Of a stretch of 64,000 bases of DNA, positions 43,881-58,378 are shown in pieces. The position numbers and the translations under genes were made by a program. Every line of letters starts with the position of its first letter. Within the stretch, counting starts at the first letter, position 1. The stretch is from Engraulis encrasicolus (lineage: Eukaryota > Chordata > Actinopteri > Clupeiformes > Engraulidae). The DNA is taken from positions 311,001 through 375,000 of the forward strand of contig NW_026945753.1 of NCBI RefSeq assembly GCF_034702125.1. Reading direction: 5' to 3'. Under the pieces are notes generated by a model. That model saw only the letters and a list, made by a program, of their open reading frames with translations, made no database searches and was not told where the DNA came from.

Positions 43881-46800
43881 GGCATCTTGCCACCAGGCTA
43901 GGCAGGCAGCCGCTTGGGGCCCCCAAGCCCCTAGATAGTAAATAATAGCCCATACTCTACTATAATACTGCACTGATTCTTGAAAGTTTGGCAAAAACAT
44001 GTCCCTGCAGTAAAATATGAATTCTGTTGAAAATCAACTAAATTTTCACAAACAAAATGAACCCAGGTAATGGCCAAGGGGTCTGTCACACGAATACACA
44101 GTTGTTTGAAATATTTAAGTGTAATTTTATTACTTTTCATGGCTATAAACCTGTCCACACCCTGTAAAAACGCCTGTCCCAAGGACTGGCATCATCATTT
44201 CAATTGACTTAAAATACAAAAATCACTAACAGAATTGAACAATATCGCCATGATGTGGAAGACCATATTAAAGTGGTTCTACAGATGTGCACATAGTGGA
44301 TATAAAACAATATTTACTATTATTTACTGATTGCTCAAAATGTGTCCAGCATATTGGTCACCACCGTCAGATTTTTTCTAAAAGACAATAAAATCAGGTA
44401 TGCACAAGGTAATTTTCATTACTGAGGACCCCTTTTCAAACTTTCAGCTCTACTGCCTACTTCACCATCACTGAAGCTCCTGTAAGTTTATTATTTTGTC
44501 CTCAATTTGTTAATTTGTTTGGACACTGGTACTGTCCCAACCATAAACTGTCAACACCGTCGGGGGTTTTAATAGTATTGTATTACATTAATGTTAATAA
44601 ATATATTTTTTTTCAGAAAAGGTATGAAGCACCCAAGAAACAGAGCGAAAATGAAATGGCTAATGTGAACAAACAATGCATAATATTTAAAAGAGTGGTT
44701 TTTTGTCTCACACCGTCAGATGTCACCACCGTCAGATTTTGTTCTGCTCATCATGTTGTTCCATATTTTACTAAATTGTGCTGGTTAATGAAACATTACT
44801 AGGCATGTTAGTAAGGCTGTAACGATATTGCATCGAACCGAGGGATCGCGGTACGCAGACCCACGAACCCCTATCGCGACCTTTCCTCGCAGAATCGCGA
44901 TGCGCTCTTTAAAAGTTGTTACCAAAGTTCTTCCCTAACAAAATCTCTGTTGTTACCCCTCAGTCTAGAAAACAGCAGGATACAGGCAAATGTTTGCATA
45001 TGCGCTTAAAAAAGACAAGTAGAAAAGGGGCGCACATACATGTGCGAGTAACACTTCCATTCACCCCTCTCTTATAAAATGTTCCGTCCAACCAGCACGT
45101 GCATTTGTTATCAATTGCCTGAGCAACCTCCGTGAGACGAAAAACTTGGGCAAACGTCGGAAGGTAAAGCAAGAAATGAACAACAGACCAAGAAGGCTTT
45201 ATCAAACGTGTGAAGATGTTTTGATTCATGCATGCGCCGATGTATGTTGAGTGGAGATAGACGTTGAGCGGAGAGAGAGAAAGAGAGCGAGAGAGCGAGA
45301 TGCTCCGCCTGCCCAAATACATAAGCCACGCTCTGTAAGGGAAGTGTCTGAAGTCGGGCGAACATTGAGGTCGATGTGGATATTAATAGGGAGCGTTATT
45401 TCTTCCCAGCATTGACCGCCTGCCTAGCGAAAACATGCTCAATTTCAGCCTGTATCCATTCCCACCCTTGACAAAATGTCAAATCACAAAACCAAACAAA
45501 GGACAACGTGCGTTTTGCATCGTGAGAACATAGGCTAACTGAGGTTCATTCCGAGATTTGTTTGTATTAAGCGTGCGCGCTGCTGCACGATCAAAAAAGT
45601 TACAAAAATATTAAACATCAAAATTAAGTGTTGCATTTTTTAAGTAACTGTATACAACATGTTTCCAAACGAAATATGGCCACTGTTGTTTTCAGTTAAT
45701 GTTTGGATAGCCTATTAATTGGATAATGTTTGATTATGTGAGACAGTTGTTATAGGCTACCTATACTGGAACCCTGACCCTTCTCTCTCCATCTCTGTCT
45801 CTCACACATGGTCATCATCTCAGCATGATATGATCTAAGCATATTTTGCCTTGGTGAACTAATATCCCTTATTTCTCTGTGTTGTGCTTTGATGTCAACA
45901 CCTGGGGAACAGGTTGCAGTGGTAACCCATCATTTAGTACACCTACAAAAATAATGTAGGCAGGTAAATGCAAAAAGAAAACATCGGCCTATATATAGCC
46001 TATATAGGCCTATAATTTATTTTGTTCTTTTTTTCCTTTAAAAAATAAAATAAAATCGTGGGGCATATCGAACCGTGGGTCATATATCGTGATACAAACC
46101 GAATTGTGATCCAAAATGATACTCTAGCCACCACTGAGGTGCATTTGGAGGTTTTTTTGTCAGAAAACCTGACGGTGGTGACATCTGATGGAGTTCACCA
46201 AAAAACACATGTTTTACGTGTTTTTGACATGTTTTAAGAATATGCATACAATAAGTGTCTACAGTTATGTTGAATTGTTAAAGTAATTCACTTTAATACA
46301 GTAAACATGTGTTTTTACCTCTAATTCTGTCTGCCGCTGTTGACAAAACAAGAAAGAGCCCATTTTATGAAAAATGTTAAACATGGGGAGCTTGGCCAAT
46401 GCATTCACTGCACAGCCAAGACCTACATCTATGATAATACACCTCTATATTTTGGATTTGAACAACTTGCAAAACAAGCTGTTTTTACCACATTTTCAAC
46501 AACCAGTGGCTTACTTCCTAGATAATCTAACTAATGAAGTAAAAAGACATGCTCATACTGTGCACACACAAAAATAAAGTGTTTATGCAAGATGCCATTG
46601 ACTTGAGAGGGCTATTTATTTTGCTAAATGCAGGTACTAATTAGGCCACTTTCACCACTCTCAGATTACTGTCACCACCGTCAGTTCTAAAGTCACCACC
46701 TTAAGAAGGAGTTTTGGACATTTTAAAGGAATGTGCTTACAACATTTTCCTTAGGAGTTGTTGAAATATCAAAGTAATAGCCAATTTAAGCCTACACGAA

Positions 46801-47310
46801 TATTTGTGAAATTACAAAAAATTGTTTGTTGTATTTAGGCGTTAAGTAAGCATCGTTTGACGGTACATATTTTAAAATTAGAACACATGAAACAGTATTA
46901 AAATAGAACAAAAGTGAATTTTCAACATTTAAAGGCATATGTGTGAACCAAAAAATACACATAATCACTTAAAAACTCCAGATACATATGCAACCAAATC
47001 AATACAATTTTAATAACTTTTAATTGTGTCTGACGGTGTTGACAAAAAACAAGCTATGGTCGGAGAAAAGCCTGATTTCTGAAAAAAAATACATAATGGG
47101 GAGATTGGCCTTGTGCATTTCTGAAAAGCCAAGACCTTAGTCTACAAGGATATACCATATAATTTTGTAATTCACTTTGTTTTTTTCTGTCAACATTACA
47201 ACCTGTTTTAGCCACTTTCTCAAGAATCAGTGAGTGGACATTTTGGTTCAAATGTTCATTCTTTTGCATTTTCGCTTGGGGCCCCACCTGACCCTAGAAT
47301 CGCCTCTGGT
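43881..47310. mobile_element. nested repeat tract with paired ends
   Basis: The left part has GCTTGGGGCCCCCAAGCCCC and the right part CGCTTGGGGCCCCACCTGAC and ends TAGAATCGCCTCTGG, which suggests a single disrupted element. It contains many copies, both strands, of CACCACCGTCAG and a hAT-like element. No gene recognised. Confidence 0.45.
44812..46135. mobile_element. hAT-like non-autonomous element (diverged)
   Basis: Left AGGCTGTAACGATATTGCAT and right GAATTGTGATCCAAAATGAT match the typical ends of fish hAT elements of the 'GGCTGTAACGAT' type. The right terminus is degraded. Confidence 0.5.
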
Positions 47311-47429
47311 GGTAGACCAGGTTATGCCATGACTAGTCTTTTTGAAATGCAACAGAAAGCAACTTGCCATTGATTGACATGAGGAATCTTGTCTAGCAGT
47401 AGCATGGCCACCTTTTGCTGACAGTAACA

Positions 47430-47691
47430 TGACAGCTTTATAGGAAATGAGCCTACCACAGCTTTATAGGAAATGAGACTGTGTGTGCGTGCGTGTCTGT
47501 GTGTGTGTGTGTGTCCATAAAAGACTTTCTGCCGCTGTGGGTGACACACCCAGATTAAGGGCTGTAAGAGGAACATAAAGTATGAGTTCATATTTGCATG
47601 AAGAGCACTCTCCTGCAGTGGGTGACATAGCCAGTTCCTGTTGTCCCTGAAACAGCCATTTACTCTCACAGCTGAAGCACTCTACTATCAG
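47430..47691 (+). promoter_or_regulatory. possible promoter and 5' UTR exon of the Ig gene
   Basis: A direct repeat ACAGCTTTATAGGAAATGAG occurs at 47431 and 47457, with TTTATAGG inside. The sequence CATTTACTCTCACAGCTGAA then GCACTCTACTATCAG ends at a donor GTATGA (47692). It resembles the exon ends at 11595 and 11963. The transcription start is not determinable by eye. Confidence 0.35.
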
Positions 47692-47820
47692 GTATGATTT
47701 GGACCCCTATTATTACACTTACAGTAGATTAAATGTACATACAGTATCGCTTTACTTAATTTTAATATAATTAATATAATTATAATTAAAAATGTAATAT
47801 AATTAATATAATTTACTTTA

Positions 47821-47937
<117 letters not shown>

Positions 47938-48523
47938 ACGCGTGCAACTATTTGTGTGTTTATGTGCTAAAATATGCGTAAAACTTTAAATAGGGGATAG
48001 GCTACATTTTAAGGACATTTCTGTCAAATGCCATGACGATAGAAATAATTTTGATCCCAGTCAGATCTTACACACTTCCAAAGTTGTTTTTATCGGGTGC
48101 AGGGTCAAAAACGTAATGTTAATGTAGGGTAAAGAAGGGAAGTGGTGACTCGAAGCGTCACAAAGACAAAAATGTATTAAAAGGGAGCTCGTCGCTGTGA
48201 GGTTCATCTTTACCCTACAATAAAAAAATAATACATAATACATTACGTTATTTTATTGCAAAATGGTCTTTCAATGGTCTTTCAATTTCAGTTTCAATGA
48301 AATGAAACTGAACCTTGGAACCTGTTCCATGGTTGCCTGGCAACACGTCAGATTTCATGACAAAGGGGCATTGAGATAGTCGCGGTGTAATGGATAGGGA
48401 TTGTTGCAGGTTCAAAGCCCAACATAATATATCAAAATCTTGTACAGGATTAGTATAACAGTTCAAATATCTGCAAGTAAAAATTAATCGGACACATAAT
48501 GCACTGATTCATGTTTCTTTCAG
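47938..48523 (+). other. presumed first intron of the Ig gene
   Basis: No exon seen. It ends in atgtttctttcag, a strong acceptor for the start exon. A palindromic TTTCAATTTCAGTTTCAATG/CATTGAAA segment lies near 48280-48310. Confidence 0.4.
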
Positions 48524-48557
48524 GAAGGCAGAATGGCTACTCCACACTCATCACAAG
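48524..48557 (+). CDS. start exon of the Ig gene
   Basis: Acceptor atgtttctttcag, donor GTAGGA. ATG at 48533 opens 25 coding bases, MATPHSSQ plus one base, phase 1. There is no hydrophobic signal sequence. It joins the Ig exon at 50175 in frame and mirrors the start exon at 19069. Confidence 0.58.
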
Positions 48558-48580
48558 GTAGGACACTCAGTGTGAGTGCT

Positions 48581-48727
<147 letters not shown>

Positions 48728-48760
48728 CATGAATATTGTTGGGAGGGGGGGGGGGGGGGG

Positions 48761-49040
48761 TTGTGTGCGTGTTGTGTGTGTTTGTTGGGCAATCCCATTT
48801 GTAATTTCTACTCCTATCCCTTACCTTACCTCAAGGGCCCCTTGAAACTGGCCAACAAACTATTGTGTATTGGGGCACCCCGTCAGCAATTACCACCTAT
48901 AAAGCCACTAAACCAACTTTAACCAACTATATTCTGTCTAATCACTTGGGTGTCGCAACGCTCACAATTCATTCACAACTTCCATGCTGATCACTCAGTA
49001 GTAATAATTCACTACAGATGATTACACAATAATACACTTA
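48761..49040 (+). other. intron, nothing recognised
   Basis: No exon or clear repeat end was identified. Confidence 0.35.
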
Positions 49041-49544
49041 GTGGTCTGCAATGTTTTAGAGTCCCCTTCACCGTTTATTTCATGTTTGCTGCAGTCTCTG
49101 TTATTTGGCTTATTTGGATTTGATCTCAACCAGCTTTAGAATGGCCGTCTATGGGCACCTGCAACTCTGTTCTTAAAATCACCTTTAACATTTGTTTTCA
49201 AGAAAATGCAACTCACCAAGTGTTCAGCGGTATTCACTGGTGTTCCATAACAATTTATGTAGCGAAATATGGCATCTGTCGTGTTTTATGTGTGTTTTCT
49301 GTACTGTAGCAATTTGTAAATTAAGTTTCACTTTCACTTTCACTTTCTTCCACAAAATGGAACCCCTAACCACTTTGTGTGCTGCAGACTTCAAAAAACA
49401 AATGTTAAAGGTGATTTTAAGAACAGAGTTGCAGGTGCCCATTGACGGCCATTCTAAAGCTGGTTGAGATCAAATCTAAATCAGCCAAATAACAGAGACT
49501 GCAGCAAACATGAAATAAACGGACTCTAAAACATTGCAGACCAC
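49041..49544. mobile_element. foldback element with arms of about 160 bases
   Basis: Left arm starts GTGGTCTGCAATGTTTTAGA, and the right arm ends with its complement. Both arms share ACAGAGTTGCAGGTGCCCAT or its complement. No gene in the loop. Confidence 0.85.
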
Positions 49545-49987
49545 CAACATTGTTCCATGTGTGTTTTATGGGGGAAATAACCATTATGCATTGAAATAGT
49601 GTCACATATTGGGATAGTGTTTAAAGACAATACAATGCCTATCATAATGTTAAACATTTCTCTAAATTTTGTAGAAAACTTTACTGTGGAAACTAGCATT
49701 ATTTAAATTACTTGCAAGGCATTTTACAAAATTCCTCATGCCCTTCTATTTAGACTGAGCCTGTGAAAAATCTCTGTTTGCTCGAGTGTATAGCCCTTCC
49801 CTTTAACCCCTCTGCCCTGTTGGGCTGACCCCTTGCACAGAGTGAGCCATTAAGGGAGGAGATTTTGCCATGTACTTTGTAATTTAATAATTTAATAAAT
49901 TACCAAAATAGATTTTTCATAGTGTCCAAAATGTCTCAAACTGGTGATCTGTTTTCCATACAGTGCTGCTCTCAGATATACTGTGGG
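49545..49987 (+). other. intron before the Ig exon
   Basis: AT-rich. No exon seen. Confidence 0.35.
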
Positions 49988-50127
<140 letters not shown>

Positions 50128-50174
50128 GCATGCCTGTGTCTGTGTAATTAACGCCACTCTTTGTCACCCTACAG

Positions 50175-50498
50175 ATTTTAAACTGATTGCCCCTCTTAAA
50201 TTTGTGCCATCCTTCCGTGGCACTAATGTCATCCTGATTCGTTACCTCAAGCCTGCAACCAGTGCTGTTGCCATGGAGATCAGGTGGTTTAAGGGGACGG
50301 ACTGTATCTACCTGTATAGGGATAATCAAGCATCAGTGAGGGGAGGCTGGGAGGGCAGAGTGAGTATTAAATCCGAGGACCTGATGAGAGGAGATGTATC
50401 TCTGAGACTGAGGGAGGTCAGAGATGAAGACTGGGGAGTTTATACCTGCCAGGTCATCGATGGAGAAAACAAGAAGTGGGAGACAAGAGTTGAGTTGG
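50175..50498 (+). CDS. Ig V-like domain exon (butyrophilin-like)
   Basis: 324 bases between gtcaccctacag and GTAAGA, phase 1 at both ends, 108 codons. The protein has EIRWFKG (C-strand Trp), RVSIKSEDLMRGDVSLRLRE and VRDEDWGVYTCQV, the D-x-G-x-Y-x-C motif of V-type Ig domains. It most resembles fish butyrophilin/TRIM-associated IgV domains. The first canonical Cys is absent: the site in VILIRYLKP is Arg (50240-50242), so the usual disulfide with Cys at 50447 cannot form. With no signal peptide upstream this suggests a cytosolic Ig fold (inference). Further exons of the gene were not found, and repeats fill the next 13 kb. Confidence 0.85.
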
Positions 50499-50676
50499 GT
50501 AAGACGTACACAGGCACACATGCATGCATGCAGTTATGTAATGTAATGTAATGTGTAGTATTTCTATCCCCGAAATGCAGAGCGTCAGGGATGTAATGGT
50601 TTTGCGTGTGCCGCCACCACGTCTGCCGCTGTGGCGTTAGGTCTTTTGTGCCAACGCGATAACTTTTGAATGAATG

Positions 50677-51595
50677 GGTCATTCCACGCCAAATCTCCGA
50701 ATCATCCCGCACGACCATCTCAGATTTGGCAGAAAAAAATCAAGGAGGTTCACAAACTTCCCAATAGGAAAAGTGCAAAATTATAGCTCTCAACTCCTCA
50801 TAGTTTTGTCATTAAAAATGTTTTTGTCAGGTACCCCCCTGACTCGTTTGGAACAGACTTCTCAGAGAGCCCACTTTCAGAGTGTTGTATCTAAAAAACT
50901 ACTTTAAGTAGGTCCTTATGAATTTCAAGGGGTAACATTTGGAATATGTACTTGTGAAATGTGGATTTTCACACATCCTCTTGTCATTTACCACCGTTTT
51001 CTGGGGGCTTAAAGTTGCTTGAAAAATTCTCACCTTTGAATTTGTGGGCATCTTTAAAGGACTGTGGTAAGCGCCGTTTTAAAGGTTTAGAGGTTTGTTA
51101 TGGACAATGAATGTTCCCAAGCATTCTGTGCATGTTGTGTTGAAAGACTGAACTTCTGCGATTAACAGTTTAGAAGATATGAAGTCTTTAAAATGGAAAA
51201 ACTGAAACTTGGTGCCATCTTTGCCACGTTATTAAAAAAAAATGTCACGACTCACCACCATATTATCAACAGTTTTGGAAAGATTAGATATCTGTTCTTA
51301 ACATATCCAAAAACTGGGATGGTATTCTGCCTCATTTGGTCACAATGATTTTTTAAAAACCCACTGTTGTGTGACTTCCACTGCTCCTATGAGAACCTGA
51401 TATTGGGGGGCAACTTTGCCGTGCTATACCAAAACAATGACAGCAATCACCACAATGAACTGAACAGTTTTGGAAGGATAGGATGTCTGTTTGTAACATA
51501 TCCAAAAACTGGGATGGTGTTCTGCATCAATGTCTTGTAATGACTCTTCAAAAAACCCTTTGCTGTTACATCAGCAGCTCCTGTGAAAATGCCTA
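50677..51595 (+). mobile_element. repeat family C, copy 1
   Basis: Starts GGGTCATTCCACGCCAAATC. Related copies lie inverted at about 56813-57850 and direct at about 60274-60899. Internal motif ATCCAAAAACTGGGATGGT recurs. Non-coding. Confidence 0.65.
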
Positions 51596-52081
51596 AGTCA
51601 CATGAATTACCAGGGGCGGAGCTATAGGGGGACAAGCAGGGCATTTGTCTAGGGCCCTCCTGAATTTGTGGTAGGGGCCATAATCATGACCTTTGCAGAC
51701 TTTTGGGTGCCAATCTATTTGGGCTGACACTGTGAATGACAGGCAGTTTGACTTGGGCATTTTTGATACAAGAAATGTGACTTGAGTATTTTTGAAGCAC
51801 ACAATAAGAAACAGTTGAGTGATTTATATACCATTATTATTTTTATTTTTATTTTAACTTTTAGGTAACAAATTTTTTTGGTAACTAAATGTTCGTGAAT
51901 TAAAGGTTATGGCCATGTGTTTAAACCTCAACACTGTAGGAGTTAACATTTTGCTATTATACCGTAAAGTAAGTCTTGAATTGCAGTAGTGATAAATTAA
52001 TTGAATCATTCTGATTGGTAAAGTAGCATTGTTATCACATTGTCTTGATACAGGATGTTTGCAAAACTTTATTCAGCATAT
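51596..52081. other. repeat fragments, no gene
   Basis: Positions 51610-51660 (GGGGCGGAGCTATAGGGGG) resemble an internal part of the ATAT elements. Nothing else is recognised. Confidence 0.4.
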
Positions 52082-54015
<1,934 letters not shown>

Positions 54016-54529
54016 ATATGATCTTTTTTAACAAACTCCTTTTAGCTGAAAATATATTTTAATATTTTAATTCAATTCATCTCAAATTTTCCATGTCTTC
54101 TGCAACTTAGCTCTGTTAATAGAGGCGCATATCAAATAATTCAGCACATAGACCTTTGCAATGAACCAATACAATGCGCTAGGTTCCTCGGTCATGGTTA
54201 GGACTGGGGCGGGGCCAAGTTCTATGAACAGGTCACCTTTGTCATGGTTTTTTTTGGGGGGTGGGACACTTTTATTATCATGGAGAAGAGAAAAAAAACA
54301 GTGATGATACAAAAGGAGGAGACTGTTCGTAAGGAGGTAACCTGACTAAACAGCTGTCCTGCCCCTCCAATCACCATGACTGAGCTACCCTGAGCATGGT
54401 GCTAGACCACTGCAATAATGACTAAATACTCATCGAGGGTCAACTCTGTCACAAAGCTGAGCAATGCAAACATTATTGAATGATGTTCTACAATAACCTT
54501 GATGAGTTTGCACAAATGGATTTACATAT
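54016..54529. other. repeat-like spacer, no gene
   Basis: Contains sequence related to the interior of the ATAT elements (GGTTAGGACTGGGGCGGGGC) but no element ends. Confidence 0.35.
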
Positions 54530-56373
54530 CGTCGGCTTGCTACCAAAACCGCCTAATTCCGATTTTGGGGTTTTCGGAAAACAGGGGGAAACTAGGCACC
54601 AAAGGGGGCGCCAAACATCAGTGGCGGTTCTAGGAAATCTGAGACCCTGGGCAAAGAGCAATTGTGAGTCCCCCCTAATAATTTTGGTCAAAGGAGATTT
54701 TTGCAGAACTCCCCTTTTTTACTCCCCTACCACATCTGCATCATTCTGTCATCATGTCTGTGTCATTGGTCCACTACAAACAGTACCAAGATGTTAATTT
54801 ATTTTCTTTATTTATCTTGAGTGAAGCTGAAAGTCAAACATGAAATGGCTCCTAAGGAAAACAAAACACTTTAAAATAAATTATTTGAAGCAGCAAAACA
54901 AGAACAATGCACTGCATATTATTTTGATAGTTATACTATTCTTTTTTATTTTTATTCCAAACTTTAATCTTGAATATGGTGAATGATTTAAATATTTTTG
55001 TAGACCTTTTAACCATTTAGCATGCTATGTATTAAGTTCATTATGTCTAACTGTTTAACTTAAACACTCAGGGGTTTCTTTTATCTTAAGAATGTAAATC
55101 TAGCATGCCGGCAAATTTCATGTCTACCAACAGATTTTCACAGATTTTCTTTCTTTACTTTCTAGCACTCTCAGACATATTAGCTTTCAATGAAACATAA
55201 TTTACATTCTTATCCAAAGTATATCTCTAATTGTCATTGTGCCAGAGCAATTGCCACAATGGTAATGCATACATTGTTCATATCAGGGCAGACATTGACT
55301 GCAGTGCCATTCAGAGTAAGCCATGCAGTGACTCCCAATCTCCATGTTGAGGTCCCATCAGTCATGGAGGAGGATAAAGGGGTGGGGCACTTCTTTGGTC
55401 CTTTTACCTCCTCACAGACGGTCTCCTCCTTGTTTATCATCTTTGCTTAACTTCTGCTCTTCTCCATGCTCATAGAACTGCCCCACCCTCCCAACCTTGC
55501 CCATAACCGAGGTAACCTGGTCATAGAACTGTGCCCCGCCCACTTCAACACCATGAGCGTGCCATTCAGAATATGATATAGAACCACTACTGGATACTTT
55601 ACACATTGGAGTTGGGCAGTCTACTGGGTATGCAATAATGCATTGCAGACATGACATCAACCCAATGCTGTTCAAAATCTATATTATGAAAAAATACATA
55701 AGGATACGATATCACAGATTGCTATGAGACAATGCAGTCTGTGACAGCCTTCTATAAATCTGTGATGACGTCAAATAAAGTAACATGATTTATGACTGCC
55801 AAATTCGTTTCAAGGCTACAACTATTAATTAATGTAGGGCTACAAACATTGTGTGATAAGATTATCTCAGACAGATGTCCAAGGATGAAGTTTTAAACAT
55901 GGCCATTGTCTTTGAAGAGAGAGAGAGGGAGAGAGAGAGAGAGAGAGAGAGAGAAAACTCTCAACAGATGTAAATAAACGGCTTCTTGCATCAAAAATGG
56001 CTAAGTCAAGTTACCCAAGTCATTCACATTGGCAGAACAATTGTGCACAGGGCCCCAGGATGAATAGATAGGGCCCCCATACCACTTGTCAAGATAATAA
56101 TGGGGCCCCTACCCCTGCCACCTGCAGGAGGGCCCTAGGCCTACAGGCAAATGCCCTCCTTGTCCTCCCTATAGCTACGTCCCTGGTCATTCATTTTCTC
56201 ATAGGCAGTGTGTTACTTTATACATACAGATTTTTGACTCTGGTGACTGTTTTGATTGATCTATGACCCTGGCAGAAAGGCAGGGTGATGCAGCTGTGGT
56301 AGGGGAGTAACTTTATGCAAAAATATCATTTCGACCAAATTCGGACTTAGGCGGTTTTGGTAGCAAGCCGACG
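54530..56373 (-). mobile_element. ATAT-flanked 1.9 kb element, copy 4 (inverted)
   Basis: Same family on the minus strand, ATAT on both sides. The (CT)n tract appears as (GA)n near 55915-55955. Together with copy 3 it makes a large inverted repeat separated by about 0.5 kb. Confidence 0.9.
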
Positions 56374-56812
56374 ATATACAAGTATTGTACTGGTTCATGG
56401 CAAGGGTCTGTGAGTTTAATACACAAATCAAGAAGGAATAATGACATGATGAAAGGTAATATCTCATACACAATCCACAGCACACCTCAGAACTGCATCA
56501 AAGTTGGTAAACAAGTTATTAAAGATTGCTATGAATTGTAATAAAAAGCATTGAGATGTGGTGATAGTCAGGATGTACTTGTTTCAAGATCTACGGGGAT
56601 GTTTCAGTGATTCAACATTTAATCACTTTATTCCGGTATTTGGTTTTCAGTGCCTAAAGATGAAGTTTACACACGTCTATAACCTTTGATCTACTGGAAT
56701 GTACCGTAGTTACAGGAAAAGCTGGAAAAAAACTCTGTCAACAGCCACTTTTACTTTTTCGCCGTATTATATTGCGTTTGTCTAAAATGCTGAAGTCAAA
56801 TCTCTTGTATCA

Positions 56813-57850
56813 AAAATATCTAAGTGAAATTGCTTGAGTCTTTCACAGTGACGGAACAATTCCACATAGGGGCCCAGGGCGAACACAGGTAGATAGGGCC
56901 TCCATGTAGCCTACAAAGATCAGAGCAGGGACCCCACCTCAGTAGAGCAGCAAGCTGCAGAAGTCACACAGCCGTTTTTACAAGTCCATTCTTAAAAAAT
57001 GAGACAGAGCACCACCCCAGTTTTTGGATATGTTAAAAACAGACATTGAGTATTTCTAAAACTGTAAATGTCATAGTGGTGAGTTCTGTCATTTCTTTTG
57101 TATAACATGGCGAAGATGCCACTAATATCAATTTTTCATAGGAGCTATGGAAGTCACCCAACAGTGGGTTTTTGAAAAATCATTGTGACCAAATGAGGCA
57201 GAATACCATCACAGTTTTTGGATATGTTAAGAACAGAAATCTAATCTTTCCAAAACTGTTGATAATATGGTGGTGAGTCGTGACATTTTTTTTTAATGAC
57301 ATGGCAAAGATGGCACCATGTTTCAGTTTTTCCATTTTAAAGACTTCATATCTTCTAAACTGTTCATCTCAGAAGATCAGTCTTTCAACACAACATGCAC
57401 AGAATGGTTGGGAACATACATTGTCCATATCAAACCTCTGTCTTTAAAACTGCACTTACCACAGTCCTTCAAAGATGCCCACAAATTAAAAGGTGAGAAT
57501 TTTTCAAGCAACTTTAAGCCCCCAGAAAACGGTGGTAAATGACAAGAGAATGTGTGAAAATCCACATTTCACAAGTACATGTTCCAAATGTTACCCCTTG
57601 AAATTTGTAAGGACCTACTTAAAGCAGTTTTTTGGATACGGCAATCTGAAAGTGGGCTCTCTGAGAACTTTGTTCCAAACGAGTCAGGGGGGTACCTGAC
57701 AAAAACATTTTTAATGACAAAACTATGAGGAGTTGAGAGCTATAATTTTGCACTTTTCCTATTGGGACATTTGTGAACCTCCTTGATTTTTTTCTGCCAA
57801 ATCTGAGATGGTCGTGCGGGATGATTCGGAGATTTGGCGTGGAATGACCC
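56813..57850 (-). mobile_element. repeat family C, copy 2 (inverted)
   Basis: It ends GATTTGGCGTGGAATGACCC, the complement of the start of copy 1, and matches it through most of its length. Confidence 0.65.
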
Positions 57851-57852
57851 GA

Positions 57853-58130
57853 ATGGTTGGATTTGTCCCAGATTTGGTGTGTAAATGCTCTAGGGTAGGT
57901 TCATGAACTGGTTCGAGTTTGGAGGTCAATACTTTCAAAATGGCAGAATTCTAGATGGCCGAATTTTTGTTTGGCCCATAACGTCTGACCAGTTGGATGG
58001 ATTTGTCCCAGATTTGGTGTGTAAATGCTCTAGGGTAGGTTCATGAACTGAATCGAGTTTGGAGGTCAATACTTTCAAAATGGCAGAATTTTCATTTGGC
58101 CCATAACTTCTGACAGGGGGGATTGATTTG
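57853..58130 (+). repeat. tandem repeat of about 133 bases, two copies
   Basis: GGATTTGTCCCAGATTTGGT and GGAGGTCAATACTTTCAAAA each occur twice in order, with one partial end. Confidence 0.85.
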
Positions 58131-58212
58131 CCCGGTAACGCCTTATTTTAATAGTTCACCATTTCAGTGGATCTACCACATTAGGTACAGTGTAATAACC
58201 AGTAATATTAAC

Positions 58213-58213
<1 letters not shown>

Positions 58214-58254
<41 letters not shown>
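58214..58254 (+). repeat. (AAT)n microsatellite
   Basis: Run of AAT/ATA triplets. Confidence 0.95.
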
Positions 58255-58256
<2 letters not shown>

Positions 58257-58378
58257 GTAATAGTAATTGTATTTGTATAGCACTATTTCATACAAGGCAT
58301 GCAACTCAAAATGCTTAACAAATGGAAAAAGGACATCAATATTAAAGATGGATTTGAAAGGAGAAGTCGAAAGGAGAT

